Positions 8,118 through 16,500 of a DNA stretch of 64,000 nucleotides are shown here, piece after piece. The translations under genes and the position numbers were made by a program. The DNA is from Agrobacterium vitis. GTDB lineage: Bacteria > Pseudomonadota > Alphaproteobacteria > Rhizobiales > Rhizobiaceae. The DNA lies in assembly GCF_037039395.1 (NCBI RefSeq), contig NZ_CP146242.1:62001-126000 (forward strand). Direction: 5' to 3'. How positions within the stretch are numbered: position 1 is the first letter of the stretch; the number at the start of each line of letters is the position of its first letter. The notes below the pieces were generated by a model. The model did no database searches, was not told the origin of the DNA, and worked only from the letters and a program-made list of their open reading frames with translations.

Positions 8118-9788
8118 TTAGCGGCATTTGAAGTGGGGGGAATCCGAGCCAGCAGCGGCTTTATCGTAATCCGCAACCAGGGGATAAGGGCAATAAAGAT
8201 AGCGCCCGGGCGTAAGTGCTGCCCCCTCCTTATTATCCTTGGTGATCCCTGCTGACACCGGACCGGGCGCCGCACCCTTTTCTACCCAGGCGACGAGCGG
8301 TGTGAAGAAATCGAAATCGTCATACGAGGGACCACCCGCCCCGTGCGGCATCCCAGGGATACGGTAGAATTTGACGAAATCACCCGCCTTGCGACCGTTA
8401 TTGCTGTCGAGTTTGCGGTACCACTTGACCGTATCGAGTACTGAAAATACCGGATCGGCATTGCCATGAAAAACAATCATCTTATGGCCAGCGGCTTTAA
8501 ATGCCTTCAAATGCGGATTAGCGCTATCGGGCGGGATCATGAAATCCGCGGCGGATTCCGTGAATGGCCCTGATTTTGCAAAAATCTTCGGCGCGTCCCG
8601 GTCGAAATCGAAGCCGAGCAAAAACTTTTGCAGGTCCTCCGGCGTTCCGTTGACCGGCACGGGCGGCGTGGTGAAGATTTGAGCCAGCGAACCCGCCCCC
8701 ATGACAGCAATGATCGGTTTTCCGCCCCAGGCTGCAACAGGGCTCTGCAATTTCCACAGTCGCCAATTGGCAGACCCCATGCCTGGGTCCCAATCCCAAT
8801 TGCTGTACAGCGCATGGCCCTTGCTGTTTCTCGGGCCGGCGTGACTGGCGCGAAGGGCAGCAATCTGGTCCTGGCGAAGACAATCCGGCTGCTTTTCTGC
8901 TTTACAGGCCAGGGAGGCGATATTGAACCGGCTCTGGCAGGCATCCGCATTGCCGACAATGCCATCGACCCGGCCGTCCAAGGCATCGCAGGCGGAAAGA
9001 ATGCCCTTGGCCAGAACCGCCATATCGGCAGGAGAAAAGGCTTTGGCGATATCCTGATCGACCTTGGCCCAGGATTGTACGTCCCAGGCATGTTGAAGAG
9101 CAGCCTTCGGCAGATTGAAGCCGGGATAGCCGACCAGCAGACCATCGAATTGCTCCGGCAACCGCGTGGCGGCCATCAACGCATGGCGACCACCATTCGA
9201 GCCACCGATGCCATAGCGAAAGGCAATCTTTTGTCCGTAATACTGCTCCACCAGCCGCATGGCCAACGGGTTGAGCTTGGCAACGGCACTGTAGCCATAA
9301 TCCTGGCGAGCGACCGGGTCTAAGCCAAAGGCAGCTGAACCGGCAAGCCCCTTGTCGGAAAATGCCGCCTCGTCATGGCCGGCATCGCTGGAGACCACCG
9401 CATAGCCACGGCTGAGCGCATTGTCCGCCTTGTTGCCGCCAAGCAACGGGCCGGTGGCAGCCAGGACCTTGCCGTCATTGCCTCCGTTGAACTGATGTAC
9501 GAAACGGCCATTCCAATCGTCCGGAAGCCGCATTTCGAAGTGGATGGCATAGGCTCTGCCGTCAATGCCCTGATGAGCCGCCAACTCCCCCTGGATCAGG
9601 CAATGGCTGCGCGGCATCTCGGCATTACCAGGGATGGATTTTGCCTCAGCTATCGTCAATTCGGGCGGATGCCCGCCGCTATTGCTGATATCGCCGCATG
9701 TGCCGGCGGCGTAAGCGCTAGATACATACATAAATGACGGAAACAGCAGAGCCGTAACCACGGCACTCCGCAAAGCAAATATTGACAT
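8118..9788 (-). CDS. Secreted tannase/feruloyl esterase family alpha/beta hydrolase
   Basis: A 556-residue precursor with a signal peptide (hydrophobic core VVTALLFPSFMYVSS, likely cut after AYA). The nucleophile motif GGSNGGRHA puts the catalytic Ser near residue 197; the Asp is in HGNADPVF (about 445) and the His in IPGMPHGAGG (about 482). The family hydrolyses esters of gallic or hydroxycinnamic acids from plant material, probably in the periplasm or outside the cell; the substrate here is inferred only. The residue before the Ser and the one after the His, which I recall as a disulfide-forming Cys pair in many members, are both Gly. GGGAGGAATTC before ATG 9788 is a strong ribosome site. 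Monocistronic. Confidence 0.87.
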   Translation of the reverse strand: MSIFALRSAVVTALLFPSFMYVSSAYAAGTCGDISNSGGHPPELTIAEAKSIPGNAEMPRSHCLIQGELAAHQGIDGRAYAIHFEMRLPDDWNGRFVHQFNGGNDGKVLAATGPLLGGNKADNALSRGYAVVSSDAGHDEAAFSDKGLAGSAAFGLDPVARQDYGYSAVAKLNPLAMRLVEQYYGQKIAFRYGIGGSNGGRHALMAATRLPEQFDGLLVGYPGFNLPKAALQHAWDVQSWAKVDQDIAKAFSPADMAVLAKGILSACDALDGRVDGIVGNADACQSRFNIASLACKAEKQPDCLRQDQIAALRASHAGPRNSKGHALYSNWDWDPGMGSANWRLWKLQSPVAAWGGKPIIAVMGAGSLAQIFTTPPVPVNGTPEDLQKFLLGFDFDRDAPKIFAKSGPFTESAADFMIPPDSANPHLKAFKAAGHKMIVFHGNADPVFSVLDTVKWYRKLDSNNGRKAGDFVKFYRIPGMPHGAGGPSYDDFDFFTPLVAWVEKGAAPGPVSAGITKDNKEGAALTPGRYLYCPYPLVADYDKAAAGSDSPHFKCR

Positions 9789-9930
9789 GAATTCCTCCCA
9801 GAATATGCCGGGCAAGGTAATCCCGTCAGCGGCCCGTCGTCAATATTGGTAGGCAAGACAAACCATTTTCTTTTATCCTTGCCGCGCTCACACTCTTGAC
9901 GCAAGGCACTACGGATCGCAGATAAGCGGC

Positions 9931-10491
9931 ATGAAGGCATCGCAAGCAGAAATTTTGATCGTTCCCGGCTATACCAATTCCGGGCCGGACCATTGGCAAA
10001 GCCGTTGGGAGGGCAAATTGTCGACCGCGCGCCGCGTTGAGCAGGCGGAATGGGCAAAGCCTGTCCGGGAGGATTGGGTGAAGCGGCTGGTGGAAGAGGT
10101 CAACCGCGCCGAAAAACCGGTCGTGCTGGTGGGCCACTCGCTGGGTGTGCCAACAATCGTTCACGCCGTGCCGCATTTTCAGCGTAAGGTGGCTGGCGCC
10201 TTCCTGGTGGCGCCCCCGGACGTGGCAAATTCGGCAATCCGGCCCCGCCACCTGATGACCTTCGGGCCTTACCCCCGCATGCCCCTGCCGTTTCCCACGT
10301 TGATGGTCGCGAGCCGCAACGATCCGTTCGGCACCTATGATCACGCCGAGGACATTGCAAAGGCCTGGGGCGCGCTTCTCGTCGACGCGGGCGAAGCTGG
10401 CCATCTCAATGCCGAATCCGGCCATGGTCCCTGGCCGGAAGGCACCATGGTTTTTGCCCAGTTTCTCAGCAAGCTTTCCGCCGAGGACTGA
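9931..10491 (+). CDS. RBBP9/YdeN-family serine hydrolase
   Basis: A 186-residue small alpha/beta hydrolase. The N-terminus ILIVPGYTNSGPDHWQSRWE is characteristic of the family. The triad is visible as Ser70 in VGHSLG, Asp131 in ASRNDPF and His158 in GEAGHLN. It is predicted cytoplasmic with no signal peptide, and the physiological substrate is unknown. It is divergent from the tannase-family gene, and a palindrome follows the stop. Confidence 0.9.
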   Translation: MKASQAEILIVPGYTNSGPDHWQSRWEGKLSTARRVEQAEWAKPVREDWVKRLVEEVNRAEKPVVLVGHSLGVPTIVHAVPHFQRKVAGAFLVAPPDVANSAIRPRHLMTFGPYPRMPLPFPTLMVASRNDPFGTYDHAEDIAKAWGALLVDAGEAGHLNAESGHGPWPEGTMVFAQFLSKLSAED

Positions 10492-10494
10492 CTT

Positions 10495-10520
10495 ATCCAT
10501 GGCTTTCTCTGGCCATGGAT
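10495..10520 (+). terminator. Possible terminator hairpin
   Basis: ATCCATGG (10495-10502) pairs with CCATGGAT (10513-10520), immediately after the RBBP9-type gene. The following TTCG is a poor T tract, so function is uncertain. Confidence 0.4.
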
Positions 10521-10786
10521 TTCGTGGTTCGGCACCGCTGTGCTAAAGGTAATATCCTGGGCTGCTGTGACGGATCGCGATTCTCCCTGGTCGATAATGT
10601 CTGCGTTAGGGATTGTTCGGGAGGAAGCAGGCAGCCTGTAGGGACGCACCCGAACAAGGGCGCGACCAGAAAAACAAGGAAGGGGCAAGAGCCGGATTGT
10701 GAAAAGCCGCGTTTTCCTTTATGGACCGCCTCAACCAGTGACACAGAGCGTCCCTTGTGCGACGCCAACAATAGAGACAAACCGTC

Positions 10787-11551
10787 ATGAACCGTCGCCG
10801 CCGTATTTACGAAGGCAAGGCCAAGATCCTGTATGAGGGTCCTGAGCCGGGCACGCTGATCCAGTTTTTCAAGGATGATGCAACAGCCTTCAACAAGAAA
10901 AAGCATGATGTCATCGACGGCAAAGGCGTGTTGAACAATCGCATCTGCGAATATGTCTACACGCACCTGAACAAGATCGGCATTCCCACCCACTTCATCC
11001 GCCGCCTCAACATGCGTGAGCAGTTGATCAAGGAAGTGGAAATCATCCCGCTGGAAATCGTCGTGCGCAATGTCGCCGCCGGTTCCCTGTCCAAGCGCCT
11101 TGGCATCGAGGAAGGCGTGGTTCTGCCGCGCTCCATCATCGAATTCTATTATAAATCCGATGCGCTGGAAGATCCGATCGTCTCGGAAGAGCATATCACC
11201 GCGTTTGGCTGGGCCAATCCGGCTGAGCTGGACGATATCATGGCGCTGGCTATTCGCGTCAATGACTTCCTCTCGGGGCTTTTCCTCGGCATCGGCATTC
11301 AACTGGTCGATTTTAAGATCGAATGCGGTCGCCTCTACGAAGGTGACATGATGCGCATCGTGTTGGCCGACGAGATTTCGCCCGACAGCTGCCGTCTTTG
11401 GGACGTCGAAACCCACGAAAAACTGGACAAGGACCGCTTCCGCCACGATATGGGCGGGCTGCTGGAAGCCTATCAGGAAGTGGCACGCCGTCTCGGCATC
11501 ATCAATGAAAATGAACCCGTTCGCGGCACCGGCCCGGTTCTGGTCAAGTAA
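10787..11551 (+). CDS. purC: SAICAR synthetase (phosphoribosylaminoimidazole-succinocarboxamide synthase)
   Basis: A 254-residue enzyme of de novo purine synthesis that joins aspartate to CAIR with ATP hydrolysis. Visible motifs: [13 protein letters not shown] at the start, [48 protein letters not shown] and [12 protein letters not shown], all typical of bacterial PurC. Length is normal. It begins a pur cluster with purS and purQ downstream on the same strand, though the gaps (135 and 206 bases) are large for a tight operon. Confidence 0.97.
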   Translation: MNRRRRIYEGKAKILYEGPEPGTLIQFFKDDATAFNKKKHDVIDGKGVLNNRICEYVYTHLNKIGIPTHFIRRLNMREQLIKEVEIIPLEIVVRNVAAGSLSKRLGIEEGVVLPRSIIEFYYKSDALEDPIVSEEHITAFGWANPAELDDIMALAIRVNDFLSGLFLGIGIQLVDFKIECGRLYEGDMMRIVLADEISPDSCRLWDVETHEKLDKDRFRHDMGGLLEAYQEVARRLGIINENEPVRGTGPVLVK

Positions 11552-11686
11552 TTCCGGTCTGGTGCACGGACGCATTCACGTCGTTCATGCTTTCGTGCAC
11601 TGGTCTTTTGTTTACGCATCGATTTTTCCAAACCCGGCTGGGGCCTCCGTTTGGATCGATGCCCTAGCAGTTCTGGAGACACCATC

Positions 11687-11929
11687 GTGATTAAGGCTCG
11701 CGTCACCGTAACATTGAAAAACGGCGTTCTGGACCCGCAAGGCAAGGCTATCGAAGGAGCGCTTGGTGCGCTCGGCTTCGATGGCGTCAACCATGTCCGC
11801 CAGGGCAAGGTTTTCGACCTGTCGCTCGATACCGCCGACAAGGCCGCAGCAGAAGCGGAATTGAAAGCCATGTGCGAAAAGCTGCTGGCCAATACCGTGA
11901 TCGAAAATTACGCGATCTCGATCGATTAA
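11687..11929 (+). CDS. purS: FGAM synthase subunit PurS
   Basis: An 80-residue protein, the small structural subunit that bridges PurL and PurQ in formylglycinamidine ribonucleotide synthase. The sequence IKARVTVTLKNGVLDPQGKA and the C-terminal CEKLLANTVIENYAIS match the family over its full length. GTG 11687 preceded by GGAGACACCATC gives the standard 80-residue protein. Confidence 0.95.
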   Translation: MIKARVTVTLKNGVLDPQGKAIEGALGALGFDGVNHVRQGKVFDLSLDTADKAAAEAELKAMCEKLLANTVIENYAISID

Positions 11930-11968
11930 GCGGACTGTTCCCGGTGACGGGGACGGCAAAGCCGGAAT

Positions 11969-11984
11969 GCGTTTGATCAAACGC
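11969..11984. repeat. Perfect 16-bp palindrome between purS and purQ
   Basis: GCGTTTGATCAAACGC is fully self-complementary. It could be a protein-binding site or part of the neighbouring repeat element; function unknown. Confidence 0.5.
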
Positions 11985-12008
11985 CCCGAGCTTTAGAGAC
12001 CGTGTTTT

Positions 12009-12055
12009 AGAGTTTGTCAGGGAAACGTGGAACCCGGTTTTCCCGACCAAACGAC
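12009..12055. repeat. GTTTGTC-type palindromic element, truncated copy
   Basis: It begins TAGAGTTTGTCAGGGAAA and continues to TTTTCCCGA, nearly matching 26943-26989 base for base. The GGGAAA/TTTTCCC arms can pair. It sits within the purS-purQ gap. Confidence 0.7.
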
Positions 12056-12135
12056 ACCAAGAAGATCTGGAAGCCGCTAGGTTGAACATCAACCCGGCAA
12101 TGTCTGGAACAGACAGTCAAGTGGGAGCCGACGCC

Positions 12136-12810
12136 ATGAAATCCGCCGTTGTTCAACTGCCCGGCCTGAACCGTGACCGCGATATGATCGCGGCTCTGAC
12201 CAAGATTTCCGGCACACCACCCGTGACCATCTGGCAGACGGAAACCGAAATCCCGGATGTCGACCTGATCGTCATTCCCGGCGGTTTTTCCTATGGCGAC
12301 TACCTGCGCTGCGGCGCCATTGCCGCGCGCATGCCCGTCATGCAGGCCATCAAGACCAAGGCGGATCAGGGCGTCAAGGTTCTCGGCGTGTGCAACGGTT
12401 TCCAGATTCTGCTGGAAGCCGGCATGTTGCCGGGCGCGCTGATGCGCAATGCATCGTTGAAATTTGTCTGCCGCGAAGTGAAGCTGGAAGTCGCCAATGA
12501 CGAAACGGATTTCACCCGCGCCTATGGCAAGGGCCAGATCATCCGCTGCCCGGTCGCCCATCACGACGGCAACTATTTTGCTGACGCCGACACGCTGCAA
12601 TCCATCGAAGGCAATGGCCAGGTGGTGTTTCGCTACGCCGAAGGCACCAATCCGAACGGCTCTCTCAACAATATTGCTGGCCTTATCAACGCCAAGGGCA
12701 ATGTGCTGGGCATGATGCCGCATCCGGAAAACCTGATCGAAGCCGCCCATGGCGGCAATGATGGGCGGGGTCTGTTTGCGTCCGCTCTCGACGTCGTCGC
12801 CGCAGCCTGA
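12136..12810 (+). CDS. purQ: FGAM synthase glutaminase subunit PurQ
   Basis: A 224-residue class I glutamine amidotransferase subunit supplying ammonia to PurL. The nucleophile Cys86 is in [10 protein letters not shown], the oxyanion region in [15 protein letters not shown], and the His-Glu pair in [16 protein letters not shown] lies before ATG 12136, which matches homologue starts; the upstream extension falls in repeat DNA. purL, the catalytic partner, is not found downstream in this window. Confidence 0.96.
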   Translation: MKSAVVQLPGLNRDRDMIAALTKISGTPPVTIWQTETEIPDVDLIVIPGGFSYGDYLRCGAIAARMPVMQAIKTKADQGVKVLGVCNGFQILLEAGMLPGALMRNASLKFVCREVKLEVANDETDFTRAYGKGQIIRCPVAHHDGNYFADADTLQSIEGNGQVVFRYAEGTNPNGSLNNIAGLINAKGNVLGMMPHPENLIEAAHGGNDGRGLFASALDVVAAA

Positions 12811-12854
12811 GACCGGTTGTTGACCTGAATTACAAATCGGACTCGGATTCACTG

Positions 12855-13241
12855 ATGCGCAAGCCACTTATTATGATCGCCCTTGCGGGTCTCGCCATGC
12901 TGAGTGCTTGCAAGCCGACGCCGCCTGCTGCCGTAAAGCCGCAAAGCGCCCTCGACGTGATGGAGCGGGTGATGGTTAGCGCCTCCTCCTGCTGGTTCAA
13001 ATCCGGGGATCCGGCTTTCAAATCCTATCGCATGGATGCCGAGCTGACCTCCTATTCGGGCCAGCCTCGCATTCTCTTGGTGCGCAAGGGCAGTGGCGAT
13101 ATCCGTCCCCTGCTGGTGGTCATGGCGCAAGGCACGCCCGCCAGGCTTCAGGCCTTCGGCCCTGTCATGAATGAGCCCCTGTCCGGTCGTATTTCCGCCG
13201 ACGTCAAGCGCTGGGCAAACGGATCTTCAGCCTGCCATTAA
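12855..13241 (+). CDS. Small hypothetical lipoprotein
   Basis: A 128-residue protein with a lipoprotein signal (MRKPLIMIALAGLAMLSAC; lipobox LSAC, Cys19 acylated), so likely anchored in the envelope. The mature part (MDAELTSYSGQPRILLVRKG, then LLVVMAQGTPARLQAFGP) resembles no family I can name. It lies 44 bases after purQ and may be read through from it; a terminator follows at 13279-13313. Confidence 0.75.
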   Translation: MRKPLIMIALAGLAMLSACKPTPPAAVKPQSALDVMERVMVSASSCWFKSGDPAFKSYRMDAELTSYSGQPRILLVRKGSGDIRPLLVVMAQGTPARLQAFGPVMNEPLSGRISADVKRWANGSSACH

Positions 13242-13278
13242 TGTTTCGATGGAAACACTGAATGCGCTACAGCGCCTT

Positions 13279-13313
13279 GCCACGCTGCGATAAATGCCCA
13301 GCGTGGCGATTTT
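13279..13313 (+). terminator. Rho-independent terminator after the lipoprotein gene
   Basis: GCCACGCTG (13279-13287) pairs with CAGCGTGGC (13299-13307), followed by GATTTTG. Confidence 0.75.
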
Positions 13314-13392
13314 GACACTGCGTTTGCTTGGAAAAATTGGCAAATTGAACCTCGGCGAATCATCGGGATTCGAACGAGGAATTTGAATAACA

Positions 13393-13950
13393 ATGATAGC
13401 GCTGTCTTCGATAAAAACATCGGCCTTGGCCGGCCTTTTACTATTTACCATCACCACCCAATCCGCATTTGCTGACGACACTATTTTTGACGAGTTGCGT
13501 TTCGGGGCCGTCACCTCAATCCAGGGCCATGAACATGGCGGTGCCGGTGAAGTCACCATGTTGTTCGACCCATTCTCCCGCGATTCTGCCTCTGGTTTCC
13601 TGGACAGCCTTGCGCGGCCAAGGGTGCATGTCGGCGGAGAAATCGGTGGCGATAGCCTCAACAATCAAATCTATGCCGGCTTCAGCTGGACGACCGACAT
13701 CTTCTCCTCCAAAGCCTTTATCGAAGCAGGCTTTGGCGGCGTCATCCATGATGGTGCCATTGACGAGCAGCACCGCAACGGCCCGGATCTCGGCTGCCGC
13801 GTGCTGTTTCGTGAATATGCGGCGCTCGGCTACCGCATCAACAAGACCTGGAGCGTCATGGGGCAGATCGAGCACGCTTCCAATGCCGATCTCTGCGATC
13901 CGAATGATGGCATGACCCGGGCGGGCGTGATGGTGGGTTATAAATTCTGA
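13393..13950 (+). CDS. PagL-like lipid A 3-O-deacylase (acyloxyacyl hydrolase family)
   Basis: A 185-residue protein with a signal peptide (LAGLLLFTITTQSAFA, cut before DDTIF). Alternating hydrophobic strands follow and the protein ends in Phe (VMVGYKF), as expected of an outer-membrane beta-barrel. The catalytic His-x-Ser-Asn signature is present as IEHASNA (His161, Ser163). PagL enzymes remove the 3-linked acyl chain of lipid A, altering membrane and immune properties. The family call rests on this motif and the barrel architecture. Confidence 0.82.
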   Translation: MIALSSIKTSALAGLLLFTITTQSAFADDTIFDELRFGAVTSIQGHEHGGAGEVTMLFDPFSRDSASGFLDSLARPRVHVGGEIGGDSLNNQIYAGFSWTTDIFSSKAFIEAGFGGVIHDGAIDEQHRNGPDLGCRVLFREYAALGYRINKTWSVMGQIEHASNADLCDPNDGMTRAGVMVGYKF

Positions 13951-13975
13951 CGACTGCGCTCAACGATCCCTTGGA

Positions 13976-14317
13976 CTACAGCAATGGGAATTTGATAGGC
14001 GCATAATGCTGGTGTGCCGAATGTGATGGCAATAGCTCAGCCGTCCAGTGCGGGTAAATGGACTTGCGCATTTCCACGCGGACTTCATCACGCGATATGC
14101 CGATATCGCGCAACAGACGCGCATCCAGATCCGTTAGGTCCCTTCGGGTCCGGCGCGTCACCTGCCACCGCTTCAGCCGTGCCCTTACCGTCCCGATGCC
14201 TATCAGAAGCCGCCATGCGGGACCGCGTAAAACACTGCCGTAATCATCGTTTGGCTGGGCACTGCCAGCAGCCTCTGTTTCCCGCGGGATAATTGTATCT
14301 ATTGTCACCATCACCAT
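13976..14317 (-). CDS. DUF1127 family protein
   Basis: A 113-residue protein, longer than the common 45-70-residue type. The C-terminal half has the DUF1127 motif RRTRRDLTDLDARLLRDIGISRDEV, rich in Arg and Asp. Small DUF1127 proteins in rhizobia have been linked to RNA turnover and phosphate or carbon metabolism; for this longer form the role is unknown. The first codons overlap the left arm of an inverted repeat that may be the MocR operator. Start choice between ATG 14317 and ATG 14311 is not decided. Confidence 0.78.
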   Translation of the reverse strand: MVMVTIDTIIPRETEAAGSAQPNDDYGSVLRGPAWRLLIGIGTVRARLKRWQVTRRTRRDLTDLDARLLRDIGISRDEVRVEMRKSIYPHWTAELLPSHSAHQHYAPIKFPLL

Positions 14318-14378
14318 CGTTCTGAAATCCAGTAATCTTCGATTGCATCACTTGTTATCTGTATATTTATAGATACAA
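14293..14378. promoter_or_regulatory. Candidate operator pair in the DUF1127/MocR divergent region
   Basis: TTGTATCTAT at 14293-14302 and its exact reverse complement ATAGATACAA at 14369-14378 flank the divergent promoters. The second site is 36 bases before the MocR start codon, a sensible place for autoregulation. Binding is inferred. Confidence 0.45.
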
Positions 14379-14413
14379 TCGCGCCAACGAAGGTGACAAT
14401 AAGGATAATTGTC

Positions 14414-15838
14414 ATGGTAACACATTGGCTCCCCGACCTCTCGGCAGCAGAGGGCCCGCTTTATATCAGGATTGCGGACCGGGCAGAGGCGGACATCAAG
14501 ACCGGCAGGTTGTCGTCCGGCGCCAAGCTGCCGCCGCAGCGGGATCTTGCTTTTGATTTGAAGGTAACAATCGGGACAATTACCCGTGCCTATGCACTAT
14601 TGCGGGAACGTGGACTGGTGACGGGAGAAGTCGGACGCGGCACTTACGTCCAGGCAAGCCTGGCCGAGAGCGAAATCGATATTCATCGCGACCCGGTTAC
14701 CCTCACCTATGGCGGCACCCGAACCCTGTCGCCACCGCCAGGCAAGCTGCGCTTTGACACCACCGCCGCCATCGATGTAGGCCAGGCGGATATTATCGGC
14801 CGGCTGATGACCGACATCGCCCGCGATCAGCCGGACGAGATCGCCAGCTACACGCGGACCCTGCTGCCGGATTGGCTGGAGGCAGGCCGCCGCTGGCTGT
14901 CGAATGGCGACTGGAGCCCGGAGGCTGCCAATATCGTGCCGCAGATGGGCGTACATGCCGGGGTCAATGCGGTGATCGCCGCCATCAGCGGCACCGGAGA
15001 CCGGATCGTTTGCGAACACCTGACCTATTCGCAGATTGCCCGCAGCGCCTCGCTGATGGGCCGCCAGATTGCGTTGGTGGATTCCGACCATGACGGCATC
15101 ATGCCTGAGGACTTTGAACGGGTCTGCGCACGCGAGCACCCAAAGGCAGCCTTCATCATGTCGTCAGGCCAGAACCCGACGCTGTCTTGCCTGCCCCTGT
15201 CACGGAGGCTGGAGATCGTAGACATCGCCCGCCGTTATAATGTCTGGCTGATCGAGGATTACATTTATGGGGCGCTGGTCGGCGATGGCATTCCGCTGCT
15301 GGCCCAACTGGCGCCAGACCGGACATTTCTGCTCAACAGCCTGTCTAAATCCGTCGCAGCCGGAGTGCGCGGCGGCTGGGTCGCCTGCCCCGATCATATG
15401 AGCCAGCGCGTCCGCGTCACCCAGAAAATGGTCTGCGGCGGCCTGCCCTTCCTGCTGGCGGAGCTGTCGGCGCGCCTGGTTCTGTCGGGGGCTGCGGATG
15501 ATATTCGCGGGCGGGTGCTGGAAGAGCTTTCGGCCCGGGAACAGATCGTCCGACAGCTGTTTGAGGGCTACGAATTCCGCTCGCATCCACGCCTGCCGTA
15601 TTTCTGGCTGAAACTGCCGGAACCATGGCTGTCCGGCACATTCAAGCAGGCCGCGCTGGACCAGGGCGTATTGATCGATGATGAAGACGAGTTCAAACCG
15701 GCCCGTTCATCCCGGGTGTTTCACCATATCCGCGCTGGTTTCAGCGAAGGGCGGGATAGAAGCATCGCAGAAGGTGGCCTGATCACGCTCAGGCGGATTC
15801 TCGACCAGATTCCGGTCGGCAGCAACGCCGTCATGTGA
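14414..15838 (+). CDS. MocR-family (GntR-HTH/aminotransferase-like) transcription regulator
   Basis: A 474-residue fusion regulator. Residues about 8-75 form a GntR winged helix (GPLYIRIADRAEADIKTGRL, GAKLPPQRDLAFDL, ITRAYALLRERGLV). The rest is a fold-type-I aminotransferase domain with the PLP region PKAAFIMSSGQNPTLSCL and the Schiff-base Lys in LLNSLSKSVAAGVRGGW. Such proteins sense PLP or amino-group metabolites and usually control an adjacent gene, here perhaps the divergent DUF1127 gene. AAGGA lies 8 bases before ATG 14414. A hairpin overlaps the stop. Confidence 0.9.
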   Translation: MVTHWLPDLSAAEGPLYIRIADRAEADIKTGRLSSGAKLPPQRDLAFDLKVTIGTITRAYALLRERGLVTGEVGRGTYVQASLAESEIDIHRDPVTLTYGGTRTLSPPPGKLRFDTTAAIDVGQADIIGRLMTDIARDQPDEIASYTRTLLPDWLEAGRRWLSNGDWSPEAANIVPQMGVHAGVNAVIAAISGTGDRIVCEHLTYSQIARSASLMGRQIALVDSDHDGIMPEDFERVCAREHPKAAFIMSSGQNPTLSCLPLSRRLEIVDIARRYNVWLIEDYIYGALVGDGIPLLAQLAPDRTFLLNSLSKSVAAGVRGGWVACPDHMSQRVRVTQKMVCGGLPFLLAELSARLVLSGAADDIRGRVLEELSAREQIVRQLFEGYEFRSHPRLPYFWLKLPEPWLSGTFKQAALDQGVLIDDEDEFKPARSSRVFHHIRAGFSEGRDRSIAEGGLITLRRILDQIPVGSNAVM

Positions 15839-15847
15839 CGGCGTTGC
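15822..15847. terminator. Hairpin at the MocR/lipoprotein convergence
   Basis: A perfect 12-bp stem (15822-15833 with 15836-15847) and 2-base loop overlapping the MocR stop. It lies between convergent genes and could terminate both ways, but no T tract is present. Confidence 0.55.
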
Positions 15848-15856
15848 CTCCAAGGA

Positions 15857-16474
15857 TCAGATCGTCGTCAGCGTCCAGTTGACGATATCGCCGCTCACCT
15901 GTGCGAAAGCCTGCGACAGAGCGTTGACAAGCGCCTGATTGTCGCCGCCACGGGCGGGAACGCTGGCAGAAAACACCTTCTGGGAAATCACACTGCCATT
16001 GCGATCATTGAGCAGCTTGACGGAAATCTCGACATTGGCCCGGCGAATACCGCCAGCCTCAACTTCGAACGTCCTGATATCGGACAGCAATTGATAATCG
16101 ATTGCCAGGCCCTGCCCCGGCTTGCCGACGCCGCCGAGCTTACCGGTATTTTCGAAAGCCTCGACCAGTTTCGACTGCACCATACGTGGCAGCTTGTCGC
16201 TCCATTGCGACTTGGCCAGATATTGCATTTCCGTGCCGGAAACCCGCACCACGATCATGTCGCTGTCGAGCACTTTCAGCGCGGTCGGATCGGCAACCAG
16301 AACCTGCCGCTTCTGGGCCGATTGGGTCGTGGTGGCGGCACGGATACTGGCCAGATCGTATGTGTCGTTTGGCGTTGTGCCGCAGCCCGCCAGCATCACG
16401 CCGAGAATGGACAGGGTACAAGCGGCGCGCAACACCGCCTTTGGACGCAGAACCGCTAAAGAATACCCCATCAT
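15857..16474 (-). CDS. ABC-type transport auxiliary lipoprotein (PqiC/Mla-associated type)
   Basis: A 205-residue lipoprotein (lipobox LAGC, after SILGVM), with the mature domain of the ABC_trans_aux family: VLVADPTALKVLDSDMIVVR, MQYLAKSQWSDKLPRMVQSKLVEAFE, and DYQLLSDIRTFEVEAGG. It is the last gene of the Mla-like operon and probably the outer-membrane-side partner of the MCE protein. ATG 16474, preceded by GGGACAG, is chosen over an upstream Met that overlaps mlaD. Confidence 0.85.
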   Translation of the reverse strand: MMGYSLAVLRPKAVLRAACTLSILGVMLAGCGTTPNDTYDLASIRAATTTQSAQKRQVLVADPTALKVLDSDMIVVRVSGTEMQYLAKSQWSDKLPRMVQSKLVEAFENTGKLGGVGKPGQGLAIDYQLLSDIRTFEVEAGGIRRANVEISVKLLNDRNGSVISQKVFSASVPARGGDNQALVNALSQAFAQVSGDIVNWTLTTI

Positions 16475-16500
16475 CTGTCCCTTTTTCACGGAAAAACCTG

